Below, in pieces: positions 36,226 to 49,054 of a DNA stretch of 64,000 nucleotides (position 1 is its first letter; the number at the start of each line of letters is the position of its first letter). The stretch lies in contig NW_024103873.1 in NCBI RefSeq assembly GCF_003945595.2, forward strand, positions 1,860,001 to 1,924,000, read 5' to 3'. This DNA comes from Pipra filicauda. Taxonomy: Eukaryota; Chordata; Aves; Passeriformes; Pipridae. A program made the position numbers and the translations under genes. The notes beneath the pieces are model-generated. The model was not told the DNA's origin and searched no databases. It saw only the letters and a program-made list of their open reading frames with translations.

Positions 36226-36339
36226 TCACTGGAATTGCACTGGAGACAGGGATTCACATCAGCCTGGGATCTGCCCTGTGTTCTTGGCACCAACCAGGAG
36301 CTTCCCAGCACCTTGAGGAGCAGCGTGGCGTGGGCTGGG
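36226..36339 (+). other. Candidate exon, 114 nt
   Basis: The acceptor is tgtcactccccactctccacag before 36226 and the donor is GGG|GTAAGT at 36340. The length is exactly 38 codons. The phase-0 frame is open (S-L-E-L-H-W at the start) and so is the third frame, while the second has a stop. It sits just right of an AT-rich patch that resembles a conserved non-coding element. It is not recognised as part of a known protein, and an untranslated exon is equally possible. Confidence 0.2.
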
Positions 36340-39300
36340 GTAAGTGCTGATAATCTTCAACACTTCATAATGTTAATTTTGACCATTTTTAAGGGTGTTT
36401 GTCAGTCTGGCTGTGTGTGGGTTTTTTTGGAGGAGAGGCTAAAGGTGATGGTTTTCCAGCTCTGTTCCATTCTCTCTGTTCCCAGTCCCGTGTCAGCAGA
36501 GCTGAGCATGAAGGAGTTCAGGGCGAGGAGAAGGGTCTCCCTGGGGGTGGGAATGTGGTTCATTCCTCTCTGGAAATGGTGAGGTAGATGAGGCAGAACA
36601 ATTACCTCTCCTTGAAAGGAATTGGAAACCCACTGCTGGCATTTCCCTTGAGCTGGAGGGAAGGAAAGGAGAGGGAGACAGCAGCTATTTTACAGCTCTG
36701 ACCTTTCTGTCTCCCAGACTTCAAATGATCAGAGTGGAGAGGGAAGAGAGGAGGCTGGAAAGCCAGAAGGAGCGAGAGGGACCCTTGGCAGTGGAGCTGC
36801 TTTTTAGACCATGTGATGGTCTAATTCTGAACTGTGAGGAGGGATGAGATGTTCCATGTCTCCAGTCTCAGCTTTGCCTCCCTAAATCCAGCCCTTCCTT
36901 GGCAGCAGTCATGTCCTCGTGCCAGGTGGGAATTAAAGGGTCACTCTGGATTGGATTGGGGGAATTAAAAATATTGAAATGAGCAGTAAATAAACAGGCA
37001 GAGGTCTTGTGCCATTGCAGCCTCTTGGCCTTCCAGCACTCCTGTACTTCTGCTGGTTTATTGAGGCAGTTCCTCGTTAGTCCCTTAGTGCTGAACTGAA
37101 AATACTCTGACACAGCCCCTGAAAGCAGAATTTGGCTGACAGCCTCTTCCCTCGTGGGTTCCAGTCTTTAAATCCAATGGGATTGCTTGTTACACCAGGG
37201 ACTGGTGTCCACAGGATTCATCCAGGGGAACTGTCTTGCCCCGGGTCCAGCCAGCCCTGCATTGTCTCCTCCCCTCCAGGGGTGGATCCGCCCTGTTCCT
37301 CAGGGTGTGTTGCACAGAAGCTGTAAAATACACGTTAAAATTTCAGGATTTCCAGATTTTAATAGGAATACTGCATATTTGTGTGCCACCCTCTTGGAGC
37401 CACGTCTCTGCTGTGAATCCCTGCTTTTTCTGGCGTTCTTACCTTGCGTTCAGCAAGAAGAAACTGAGGTGAAAATTTTATAAACTGTTTCCTTATTTAC
37501 AGGAAATAATAATAGTCTGTTTATAGTCATTTTTGTAGGTTGGAGATGCTGAAATTAAAGCAAAGCAAACCTTGAACTAATAGGAGTGTTTTTTTAGGCA
37601 TGTGGAGCCCAGTGCTGGAGTCAGAGGTGGCACCTCTTGTTTGCCAAAGCCCAGAGCTGGTGACACAGTTGTTGCCCCAGAGCAGGAGCTGACCTATGTC
37701 TAAACCTTTCCTGCATCCACATGTTTGAATAGTTTGGCTGGAATCTGTGTAAAGAAAGTCTGCTTAAAGGATGTATTTATAGGAACAAGAGGCTGAGGTT
37801 TGTAGTTAAAAAAAAAAAAAATCCACAAAACCCCCCAGTTCTGGTGTTACAATTTGAGTATCAGTTGAAGTAAATGCAACTTCTTACATACAAGCAAGCT
37901 GGGAGATAAATCTGCAGGTTTTTATAATAAATGTTGCTTTGTGGCAATCACCATATGCTACCTCCAGTCCTGTTTGGAGTGTAAATCATAACAAGTGTGG
38001 ATCCTAAAATGCTTTATTGTCTTTTTATGGCCACACGCGGCTGCTGTTCCTTCCACTTGTGATTAATTTTTGTAACAGTTCCCCCTGGAACCTAAAAAAA
38101 AATAATTAGAACTAATGAACACTGTGCAGTGAGAGCAAAGGAAGGAGCAGACTGCACCTCCTCTGCCCAGCTCTGAGCAGAAGCAGGAGTGGGGCTGGGA
38201 AGTTGTGCCACTGACACTCCGTGTGGAGCTGCCGACCCCCCTCCCGGGCTGAGCAGGAATCAGAGTGTGCATCGTTTCCCAGGAACAGTGCTGAGAGCGT
38301 GGAATTGAAAGCAGTGGAAGCCACAATGCTGATTTCTTAGATTTCTGTAAAGAAATCAGCCCATGGGAAAGATTTGGAGGCAGTTTTCCCTTCTGTCCTT
38401 GCCCCTGGAGCAAGGAGTGAGATATTCTGGGGACCAGCACTGGCCAAAACTCTGGTTTCAACCAAACCTTGGGGAGAGCACGACCCCTTTTCAGCTCAAA
38501 ACCTGCAAGCCACAGGTCTGTTGGTCCATCCAGGTTGGAGTAACTTGTTCAGGGACCTGCAGCTCCTGGAATTCGTGGGGAAGCAGCTCCTGCCCCCACA
38601 CCTGCCCTGTCAGAGCATCCCCAGTGCTGCCATTGGTGTGTCCTGGACTCCAAATCCAGAGCTGGGACTAAAGCAAGAATACTGCCTTCCAGACTGGGTT
38701 TTATCTGCCCTCCAGAAACATGTAGGTTTGATTTTATTTTTTTTTTCCCCCCAGTGCACTTGGGTTTTGAGGGTCTGTTTGTGTTTGGCAAGGCAGCACA
38801 GCCAGCTTTGAGGGTTGCTTAAAAGCCTTGGAAATTCCCTTCTCAAAATTAATATTTCTCTGTAAAGGCTGTAATTAAGGTGGAGGAGGGGTGTGTTGCT
38901 GTGCAGGGATCTGCCACTCTCTGGGCTTCCTGCAGCTCACAGTGGCTTTGAAATGAGGCTTAAGGGGAATAATTGACAACAAAGTGCTGGAGAGGGGTTA
39001 AAGTGTCAGTGCTGCAGGAGGAAACCTCAAAGGTCCCGTTCCCTGGGGGACTGGCCAGGGCTGCAGCCGTGGGGAGGGATGAAAAACAAACTCCCCAGGC
39101 AGCTCTTGGCACGGTGTCACCTCCTCCTGCCTTCATGTGTGTGCACATGAGCATTTGGTTTGAAGTCACTGTGAATTTTCCATGGCTGTTTTTCAGGCCA
39201 TGAGTGACTCTGGCTCCTCCTTTTCCTCTCTCCTTCTCCTCCTTCCTTTTCCTTCCTTTTCCTCCCTTCCAGCTTCAACCTTTGTCCCCACCAGACTTCA

Positions 39301-39472
39301 TGGCCAGTGACCAGTTACATCAATAAATACTGTTCTTCTACTAGAACAGGTTTAATTACAAAACTAAGCAAATAATGGATAATAAGGAATTATCATCATC
39401 TGCATGACTGGTGGGGGAATAAGTTGCCCTGCATTAAGTCACTGGTAGAGCCATAAAATTGAATCCCACCTT

Positions 39473-39903
39473 CTGAATTCCATTTTGACATCTCAAGTTG
39501 GACACCACTGTTTACCTTTTCATGTCTTATGTTGAGTCACTTCTGGTTAGAAGAGTTTTAACTGTTTAAGTCGACTTGCTTTGCAAGCAGAATAAAACCA
39601 GAGCACTTTTTAATTTCCAAAGGTTAATTGATTCCAAAAGCAGAACTGATTATAGTTAAAAAATAGAAATGCAAAGATTTATAAGAAGTTTTTCTTATAT
39701 ATATAAGGAAATTTCTTACAAGAAGTATTTCTTATATATAAGAAAAAAGGGTCATTGAAGTCAATGTCAAGATGCTGCCAAGTGGGCAAATGTCACTGTC
39801 CTGGCTCCTTCTGGAAAACAACTTTGATGTTCACATAATTGCAATTTTCTGTGGTAGGTTCTCTGTGAGCTCCCCCTGTACAGCTGTACAGTATCAGGAG
39901 TTA
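39473..39903. repeat. Unclassified ~390-bp interspersed repeat, copy B (431 bp)
   Basis: Direct-orientation partner of 30673-31058, about 8.8 kb away. Differences are scattered single substitutions plus two length changes. One is an extra stretch of roughly 35 bases near 39700-39740, made by repeating the cttatatata / aagaa motif. The other is a duplicated ctgtaca near 39885. Sequence outside the aligned block (before ctgaattcc and after caggagtta) is unrelated, which fixes the borders to within a few bases. Copy B appears to be the one with the internal duplications. Confidence 0.85.
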
Positions 39904-40754
39904 GAGTGAACCAAATTAAACTGTTGTGGCACATAAAACCAGCCAACAAAGGCAGGCAGCTTTTTTCCCTAAACCCCTGAGATTTATTCTGACAGTTTGC
40001 AACCAGATGAAATGGATAATGGAAGTCCCTTGTCACAATAACTCAGTTTAAATGTGTTGTTGGATTAATAGACTCAGTTATCCACTCTTCCAAGGAGAAA
40101 AATGACTTGTGGTTTCCAACCAGGCCCTCACTCGTGGCATCCCATCAAATTAACCAAACAGGCCAAATTCAGACTCCTGGCAGGAGCCAGGGATTTTATG
40201 AGTTGTGTCATAAAAATGAGTTTATTTATTTTTAATGATTTCAGATTGCCATGGCAACCTCTGTGGGTGATGGTGTGGCTGATCAGGGACACGAATCCCG
40301 GGATTGGCACTGTCCAGGTGGCCCTGCTGGCTCGAGACTGGGAGATGGTGCCAAGGGGTGATCCCATCCCTCTCCCCTGCCTGGGCAAGTTGGTCCTGGC
40401 TGGTCTCAGAGCTCAGGTGAGGGCAGGTCAGGGAGCTCATCCAGTTGCTAAAGAACACTTGTAAAAAGGCTGCAGGGCTGTATTTCCTCTGCCTTGGATA
40501 CAGAGCAGTGGTAATTTACAGCTGGTGTAACCTTGACTTGCTGACTTTCCTCAGAGCTTGAGAAGCATTTTGTGATTTCCCACATCCATTCCTGCAGAAG
40601 GCTCTCCCTGTGCTCTGCTGCCAGGGAGAAAGCACACTGGCCATGTCTCTTCACCCTTCTCTTGTCTTTTCACTAAATAATGTCAGGGGATAATTGCACT
40701 CTTTGCAAGGTCAGGAGTTGGTTCAAATTTCCATGAGCCAGACGCAAACCCCTC

Positions 40755-40935
40755 ACTGGCACAGGGTGCCCGGAGAAGCTGTGGCTGCTCCATCCTTGGG
40801 AGTGTCCAAGGCCAGGTTGGACGGGGCTTGGAGCAACCTGGGCTAGTGGAAGGTGTCCCTGCCCATGGCAAGGGGGGGAATGGGATGAGCTTTAAGGTCC
40901 CTTCCAACCCAAACCATTCTGGGATTCTATGATGG
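40755..40935 (+). mobile_element. CR1 LINE 3'-end fragment
   Basis: About 180 bases of sense CR1. It starts inside the ctggcacagggtgcccggag block and ends with ccattctgggattctatgat, one of the best-preserved tails in the window. It is flanked on both sides by sequence that is not repeated here. Confidence 0.94.
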
Positions 40936-42567
40936 GAATTTTTAATTAGCTCAACCTTTGCTCTTGCCATCTTTCCTTTCCTCTTTCTCTGCTTCCCACA
41001 AAACCTCCACCTTCCTTTTTCTTCAGGAACGTAGACACTGTGCCACTAGTTTGGATTTTTTTCCCTGCAAAGTAACCCAGAGATTTGGTCCATGCTCTGA
41101 ATTCCTGAGTGAAATTATACAAATAAAGATTTAGGAAAGAAGTTGGGGAGCACAGGGCCAACGGCAGGTTTGTGTTGAGTGCTGTCCCACATCAGGCAGA
41201 AACATCATCTCCTCTTAAATATGTGGGTGTTGTGTCATTTCTGTAAAACCTCTCCTAGATCTAATTCCCAGGAAGGCCTGAAAGGGTTCTCCACGTGGCT
41301 CTGTGGAAATTTAAACCCCAGCACAAATGGAAAGATTGGTGTGACCCTCCCTGGAGCAGCAAAACTGCTGAGCTCAGCAAATCCCTGGAGCACAGGGGAC
41401 AGCTTTTATTTTAAACTGTTACCATGAAACAGGAAAAAAAGCTTCTGCCTTATTATTTCTGCCCTTACCACATAAAAATAGAAGCACCTGCTGCCTGCTG
41501 GGCTCATTAAATATGTCTTTTTATTTTCATAAATCACCGTGGTAGAATTTGAATTATTTACTCGGTAAACTCGCGGGGACACTAATTTACATTCTCCAGT
41601 GGTTTTTTGTGCATTAGCTTTGGAGCTGTTCCTGCCCACCTTTTGTTCAGTGCCCACCTTGGCTTCCTGAGCAGGATCCCTCCCTTTGGTGACTGCAGGG
41701 GTTTGGTGAACTTCAAAAGCAGCCCAAAATGCCAGGCACCCGCAGCTGAATTATGGAGCAGAACACAGCACATCAAACGGCCACAATTATTCACTTGTGG
41801 GTCTCTGCTTGGTGGAGCAATGAAAATCTCTGCGTTTCTTCTTTGCTAAGATGTGGGGTGGTTGTTTTACCTGCTCAGAGTAATGTTAGCAGGGCATGGG
41901 GGGACGTGTAAGATTTTTTTTTAAGTGAAGCACTTCAATCAAAGCTTCGTTCTCCTGCAAACCCAATTAGCTGCAGTCTGCCAAGTCAGCTTGGCTGTCT
42001 GCAGGGATGTGTGTAAGGCTGGGAATAATTGCTCAGCTCCTTCTCCCTAAGAAATGCCACGAGGCTTTTGTTACCACAGACGAGCCCCTGCACTTGTCTC
42101 GGAGGTTCCAGCTGCAGACACCCCCCCAAACCCCACCAGTGTGTTTGGGTAGGGCTGTGGGTGGAGAGGCTCCGTGAAGAGCCAGCAGCAGGAGGAGCAG
42201 GAGGTTGCTGAACCCGGATCCTGGGCTCTCCAAACCCTCCTGGGTTGTGCCAGGGGCTGTGGAGGGGGCAGGAGGAGGCAGAGCAAGCCCATTGCTGTAG
42301 GAGAACAGTCCCTGTGCCACCGGAGAGGGAAGGTCAGGGAATGAAATGCTCCAACAATACCTGTGGAAAATGGGTCACCCGCTCTGGGCAAGGAAGGCAC
42401 AGGGTGTTCTCACTGTGTTGAACGTGCCAACTGCTGCCTCCTGCCAGTCTGGATGGGGTTGCACCCCTGGGATGGTGCCAGGTGGGAATACGGGGCTGTG
42501 CTGGTGCATCGGCCCCCCTGGCTGGGGGGACAGGGCTGTTCAGGGTGTCGGTCTCTTTTCCCATGTA

Positions 42568-42822
42568 ACAAGTGACAGGAGGAGAGGAAACAGCCTCAAG
42601 CTGTGCCAGCGGAGGGTTAGATCAGATATTAGGGAAAATTTCTTTGTGGGAAGGGTTGCCAAGCTTTGGAACAGGCTGCCCAGGGCAGTGGTGGAGTCCC
42701 CATCCTTGGAGGTGTTCAAACATGTGTGGATGTGGCCTTTGAGGACATGGTTTAGAGGTGAACATGGTGGTGGTGCTGGTTGATGGTTGGACTTGATGGT
42801 CTGAAAGGTCTTTTCCTAATGA
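42568..42822 (+). mobile_element. CR1 LINE 3' fragment, third subfamily
   Basis: About 255 bases of sense CR1 of the ttggaaaagacc-end group. It shows aagtgacaggaggagaggaa, cagcctcaagctgtgcc, gaacaggctgcccagggcag and tggagtccccatccttggag, and ends near gacttgatggtctgaaaggt. This orientation and content match the antisense copies at 24909 and 44165. The tail octamers are lost. Confidence 0.9.
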
Positions 42823-43310
42823 TGGTACTGGAGGTGTCCATGGGACTCAGCTGCACAACCCCCCAAACCCTACCAACAGGACAGGCCTTCCCCATCTCCA
42901 GTGGGTTCCCATGAAATATTTACTTGCCTTTGCACCATGCATGCAGAATATCCCAAATTTTCCCTTTCCATCTCCAGGCCACCTCAGAAGCTGTCAGGGT
43001 GGTGAGTCATCCATCTCACTTAGTCTCAACTCAAGTTTGATGGACTGTGATTTCTGTTGACATCCCTCAAGGATGGCCACATTCCAATAACGTCTTGAAG
43101 ACTCTCCAACTCTTTTCTTTCCAAAAATGAGAGTTTTAATTTATTTTCCTTGAAGTCTAAGGTCCATAAAGAGATATAACACTCTGTGTGATGGCCATTG
43201 GTGAGAGGTGTGACAAGATTTTGATGCTTCAGGGAAAAGGTTGGATGTGCTGCAAGACTTTCATCAATTCAGTGTTAAACTGTGTGTTTTTACACTGACA
43301 CAGAGCTTTT

Positions 43311-43322
43311 CCCCCCCCCCCC
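43311..43322. repeat. Poly-C run (C12)
   Basis: Twelve consecutive C preceded by four T. Runs of C this long are uncommon in this otherwise C-tract-poor window and may be prone to length errors in sequencing. Confidence 0.9.
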
Positions 43323-44164
43323 AAATATGGCATTATATAAAGCGTCACAACATTAATCCCTTTGTCTTTTGCAATGTCTGCCAAAAATAATCTGTTTGCA
43401 CTAAGACTGATAAATGTAGATATGAAAATATTTCTACTACAGGGCCGATTTTGGCTAATTTTATTAAAGCAGGTACACAGGCAGATGCCTGTTTGAACAA
43501 GTATGAACTGAGCTGCATGAAGTAGGAGTGACAGTGTGATTCCCAGCAGCAGAAGTCAGTGCCACTCTGGTTTGTCACAGCTCCAGCTCCCTTTTCCTCC
43601 AGGAATGATGGTGGTGTCTGTTATCCCCCAGACCTGCCAACAACTCCCTCCTCAGTCACTTCTGGTGTGTGTGAGGGTGGGGTGGAGGAGCAGGTGAGAC
43701 CTGAGAATAGCTCATTATCAACAGGGAAAGCTTTCACTTCCTTTAAATAGAACCCACGTCTGGAGAGCTGCAGGACTCCCAGACACTGGGGAATCTAGAG
43801 GGGAGTTTTAATTTTAGCTCTTGCTGGGGGATAACGTGGAAAACACACAAACCTCCCATTTCTTTTGAAAAAATGTCTTGACTGATCATTCCTGCTCCTA
43901 AATCTGGGGGTGAACAGCAACCCAGAGCCCAGGAGGAGTGGGTGCTCCTCTGGTGACTCTTCCAAGCAGTGTAAAGCACCACACAGTGTTTAGGAACAGG
44001 GGGACAGCCCTCAAAAATAGCTGTGAGAGGAGGATTTGTCCCAGGCAGCTCCTGGGCTTGTTTGTTGCTGTGAGGAAATTAAAACCCCAGGTTAATGTGA
44101 TGAGCAGCAACTCAGCACCGTGGCTCAGCTGGGTCCTGCCAGGGCTTGAGGACATTTGTGCCAT

Positions 44165-44222
44165 CAGCCACAGGATCAGCAGGGTTGGGAAAGACCTCCA
44201 AGATCATCAGGCCCACCCTCGG
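44165..44222 (-). mobile_element. CR1 LINE tail fragment, third subfamily
   Basis: A minus-strand tail of about 58 bases. The plus strand reads ggatcagcagggttgggaaa, then gacctccaagatcatcaggc. The match is limited to the last part of the element, and the boundary on the right is uncertain. Confidence 0.75.
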
Positions 44223-47200
44223 GTCCTCCCTTCTTGCTGGGCAGACCTTGTTGCTCCATGTTTGCCTGGAGGCTCCTCAGGGCTCCTGCTGTTCATGTTG
44301 GTCCTGGTGGCATCCAGGTAGGTGGGATTTACTTGGAAAGAAATAACAGATGTTTTAGGCTTGGCAATTACCATGTGCTGAGAAATGCCAGTGTTACATG
44401 AGGAGGTTTTTTGGTTTCAGCTGAAAGAGGAGGAACCTCAGCCTCCCCTCAGGAGCTCTCAAAAATTGTCAGAGGACTGTGTTGGGGGTAAGAAAAATGG
44501 TCAGAAAAATGTTTTTTCCCTGTTTTATCAGTAACCATTTGATATCTTCATCACCCAAGGACGTGGTCACTGTTTTGTCCTGGCTGATGATACCTTTGAC
44601 TAAAACATCAATGATGGTTTCTAAAACAGCTGAGAAATTTGGGATAATTTCAGTAGCTATTAATGAGCTACAGCCTTGCTTAGGATGAAGTCTTCAGAGA
44701 AAGGAAAGGCAAAGGTAAAGGGATTTTGTAAAATTACTGGTATTGATTAGGTGCAAGAGAAGTTTTACTCCTATTTATTTTAATTTCTGGCTGAGTATGG
44801 ACTCTCTGAGTGCAGACCCCACAAATCTCAGCTGAGATGCTCAGGACACACACCCAGGGAAGCCACAGGAGCCCATCCAGGGCTCCTGTCCAGAGCCATG
44901 GCAAGGACTGGACAGAGGTCCTGCTCCTCTGCAAACCCAGCAGTGGGGCTCCAGCTCCTGCAGCATCTTCTTGAGGTCTTTTCCTTGTTTCCTGTTTCCA
45001 TGGCACTGCTTAGGATGAGTTTTTAGTGCTTTGCAATTAAAGGACACTCAAGTTGGGCTTTGTAGTGGGAAGTGATGGGATGAACATCTAGGCTGAGTTC
45101 AGCCTGCTCAGCTAAGGGCTTTGTGACTGCAGAGAGCTCTGGAATGGAGGAACATGGGGAAGCTATTTTAGAAGATTTATATCTTTAGAAGATATATATG
45201 ATGCTTTAAATGCAATTGGGGGGCTCAGCTAAAGGTTCTGCATTAGCTCATTAAAGGGTGGCAGCTGTAACGAGCTGTTGGTGCTAAATGAGGAGAAGCC
45301 CCACCACTGCCCTGTCCCAGGGCTGCAGGATCCCAGGAGAGGGGAACAGACAGGCTACTGCAAGGAATCCCAGGAATTTCCTCAGCTGGATTTAGCAGCC
45401 TGATATTTGATATGACCGATATATAGAATATTGTTTGTTGGAACAGAAACAGCCCCTGGGGCAGAGGGAGCACAGCACAGGCAGCCCTGGATTTGGGCAG
45501 AGGAATTCTGGCAACTGAGCTCACACTTGGAGCCAAATGCAGTGTGGTTTTTTCACTTCTTTTGGATGTCCAGGCAGAGCTGGGATTTGGGGGTTCATCA
45601 GAGGTGCTGTGGAGGTTCTTTGCAGTGTCAGGACCTCCCTGAGCTGCTCCAGGCTTTGTGTGCAGCATCCCTGGTTCTTTGGGAGGCTGAGCTGCTGTGG
45701 CACCACATAAATGAACACGTGGGGACAATGTGGAGCTCCTGAGGAGCCTTTGGTACTGCAGCAGTGGTGCCAGGATCCCTGAGTCCTGCAGGAGCCTGAG
45801 GATTCTCCAGCCCTGCCACCCCAGGGGGATCTGGGGGGAACGGACACGCTTTGGCCTCTCGTCCCTTTTAATGGCTCTGCTCAGCTGCAGCTTAGAGCCA
45901 ATTAATTTTATGAATCCTATTTGTAGCTCATGTTCCTCCTTATATAATCCTCATTTGTTTCAAATGAGCAGAGTGTGCCCCTGAGATTCTAAACATACCT
46001 CTTTATTAGAGTTCAAACAGAAACTGTTACCTACAGGAGCTAAACTTAGCACTAATGCATGAAACGAGATGAAGAGATCCTTTTAAACCCCCTCCCAAGT
46101 GTTAGATAACATGGACTGCACAGGGAGGGGGAGAAGGGACTGCAGAGTGCTGTGAACAGCAGCTTTAATGGTCTATTGTAATTATTTCTCCGGGAAGAAG
46201 GAGATTAAAAACCAAACCTGCAGCCACTGGTTGCACAGCAATCGGTCTCTGATCTCCCTGAAGCTGGACAGACCAAGCCTGGCCTCCCCCTGCCCTCAGG
46301 ACAGGTTTGGGGAAGGTTTGAGAGCAGTTTTATAGCTGAGAACACGTGATTTTAATTGCCTTTATTGCTGCTTTGCCACATGAACACCGTTTCACGTTGC
46401 TGAGTGTTCTGGATGCCCCAGTTGGGATATTGGTCTCCCACCTCCACAATTCCCTTCACAACCTGTGGTTCAGCTGCCAAGGGTATTCTGTTCAATATCC
46501 TGTTCAAGTCAAAGCATGAGAGAACCCACATTGTCTCAGATATTGAAGGTTTCAATGAGCTGAAAAATGTCCAGTTTTCTAACAAGCCCAGAGCTGGAGA
46601 GCAGGAGGAGAGAGGGAGGCAAGTCCAGGGAACTCTGGCATTATGACCATGGCACAGCTCCAAAATTCAGGCTTGTCAGTCCTGCCAGAGGTGACAGATC
46701 ATCTGAGGGCTCAGCAGAATTTGACTTCAAACTGCAAATTGGGTAAAGACCTCACAAATTCACAAAGGTCTCAATTCAGCCACGATCATTTTCTATGCCA
46801 CAAACAGAAGTGAAGAAGAGCAGAGGTTGTCTGTGGGCTCTCCAGTGGCAATTCTGCCCTGGGAGAAGCTGGGCTGGGAAGAACTGGGGGTGTGGGGGAG
46901 CTGGGACTGCCCCAGGTACAGGTTTGGGGAAAGGGGCTTTCCTTTCTGTTTTTGTGGTGGATATGTGGAATCAAACAAAGATTTTACACAAGAAACACAA
47001 TTAGATGTGGCCTTTTAGCTTGGCTTTATAATCTCCCACCAATGCACTGAGGAGCTGCTTTTCCTCCTGCTCCCAAAAATCTGTCTCAGGGTTGGAGCAG
47101 AAAGGTGACTGTGGCTGTGGCTTTTTTAAACGAAATCAAAATGTGTCTTTCATCCTCTTGTGTCCCTAAAACAATTTATCCCACTGTAATTATTAGCATT

Positions 47201-49054
47201 CTCATTAAGAACAGTTTAGCTGAAAACCGAGACACAAAGACAGCAGTGACTTCATCAAATCCAGATAAAGCAGGTTCCTAATTCACTTCTCTACTTTGAA
47301 ATAAATCCAAATCCTCAGAGCATCAATTACTGTATCTGTTGTAAAGCAATTACTATCAGCCTCCATTGCTCCCCTTTACACATTTTAATTTAATCATTAT
47401 TTTTGCTTTAAAATCCAGGGTAAGGAATTTCACAGTTCCTCAGGAAGAACTAAAGCAGACAACAACAACAAAAAAATCCTGTAAGAGCAGAAATTACTTT
47501 CTTTTGTAATCAGGTTGATTAGACTCATGTATAATCATACACAGCAGGTGGGAAGATTAACATTTCACTAATTCCTAGTGGTCATTACTGCAAGGAAATT
47601 TAATCTGCAGAGTTCACAGGGATTGGAGTTGCATGCTGGTAAAGCTCATTTAAAACACAGAGCAAGACCAACACAACTTTGTATTCTGGAATCCAGTTTT
47701 ACTCAGAACTATTTTGGCCTGCAGGCAACACACATACACCAGGATCTTCTGCTTAATTGAGGAATAGATTTGTATTGATCAGCCCACTTAACAAGCACAT
47801 CCAGAGCCCTTCCTGCTCTCCTTGCTCGGTGGGGATGCAGGCAGGCCCTGGTGGGTTAAGCTACTTGATAAAATAGGTATTTTTACAGCAAATGCATTCT
47901 TCTGTGTGGGGGCTGTGTTAGTGCAGAGCACTGAGAGGGTCAGTTCTCATATTCGGATCAATTCAGAGAATTCTGCTGAAGTTGAACAAATTATTAATTT
48001 CTTTACCTGGAAACAAAAAGAGACATCATTATTCTGATCATATTCTGCTTCACTAAACCTGGATTTTTCCCCAAACTAAAGGGCCCAGCAGCCTCCAGGG
48101 TGAAAGTTCTGCTCACCTGCTCCTCCTGCACCTCTGAGCTCTGCCCTTCTTCCTTCTGGTTCCTCCCAGCAGGAGCCTTTCCATGGACACCCAGGGGTGC
48201 AGCTCAGGGTGGTTGGACTGAGCTGGGAATGCCTGAGGGAATATTGGATGGGTCAGGAGGGGGGAGTGCTCTGCTCTTTCACTTGGATGGGCTCTGGCTG
48301 AGGTTTGGCTGGTTCCTGTCTCTCACAAGCAGAGGGAGGTGAAGGAGCAGAAAGGAGGGTGAGTCTCAAGTGAACAGGTCTCTGGGTGGGAGGGGAAGCA
48401 GAGCCCGAGGGCAGCAGGTGGGCACCATCCTCCTCCTGCTTCTCCTGGGGCTCATCCCCTGGGCTGCACCACCTGGAGACCCCAGTGGCTCAAACCCACC
48501 AGGACACTGGGGTAGAACGATGGGGAGGAGGGGTTTAAACTGGGCATGTTGGGCTGGATTGGGCTGGACTGGAATAGGGTGTTATTCCAACTCCAAATCC
48601 ACCAGGTGCCACTGAGCCTGTGTTTTACTGAACGTCAGAGATTCTTGCTGTGAAAATTGTGCTGATGTTACACTGATGTAATGCTGGGGTCCTTTGTCCA
48701 CAGAAGCCCTGGTGGGACTGGTGACACTTCCTTGTCCCTTGCAGGTCCAAGAACTCACGTGGAAACATGGCTGAGGCTCAAACCTCTGGTCCAACCAGAG
48801 TCATGCCCAGGTCAGGATTACTAAAGTTGTAAAGGGGGAAAACAAAATTAAAATAACCTCCTTCTATTCCAAGAGTTACTTTCGCTTGATTTTCAAGGTC
48901 TGGGGTGCAGAACAACAGCCACAAAACATGTAGCATGAATCAAGTGAAGTGCAGCTGAACTGGGTTAATAGTGGTGTAGATGATGGTTTAAAAATTGAGA
49001 ACAGCTAAAAATAGGACTGCACTGATGTTAATGCTGTCTTAGCCCGATAAAGGG
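44223..49054. other. Unique non-coding sequence
   Basis: There are no repeats beyond short runs and no gene. The AT-rich patch at 47160-47420 is the most notable part. A CAG|GTGAGC donor-like site on the minus strand near 48106-48111 has no convincing acceptor. Confidence 0.55.
47160..47420. other. AT-rich patch, possible conserved non-coding element
   Basis: Repeat-free sequence with ctgtaattattagcattctc, atcaattactgtatc, agcaattactatcag and taatttaatcatt. The caattact word occurs twice within 40 bases. No coding potential is visible. The call rests on composition and motif clustering. Confidence 0.17.

Larger units (their letters stand above)
31732..39472. other. 7.7-kb stretch without CR1
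   Basis: There is no transposon remnant I recognise between the CR1 copy at 31479 and copy B of the unclassified repeat. It contains two regulatory-looking patches and two candidate exons. A 60-base pyrimidine-rich tract lies at 39210-39272, and an acceptor-like t/c tract lies near 38735-38755 with no donor after it. The 194-codon minus-strand frame at 34244-34828 has no recognisable domain. Confidence 0.55.

Noticed and set aside
30673..39903. The two 390-bp copies as the LTRs of one provirus
   Set aside because: No gag, pol or env-like remnant, no primer-binding site and no polypurine tract are visible between them, and the interval contains ordinary unique DNA and a CR1.
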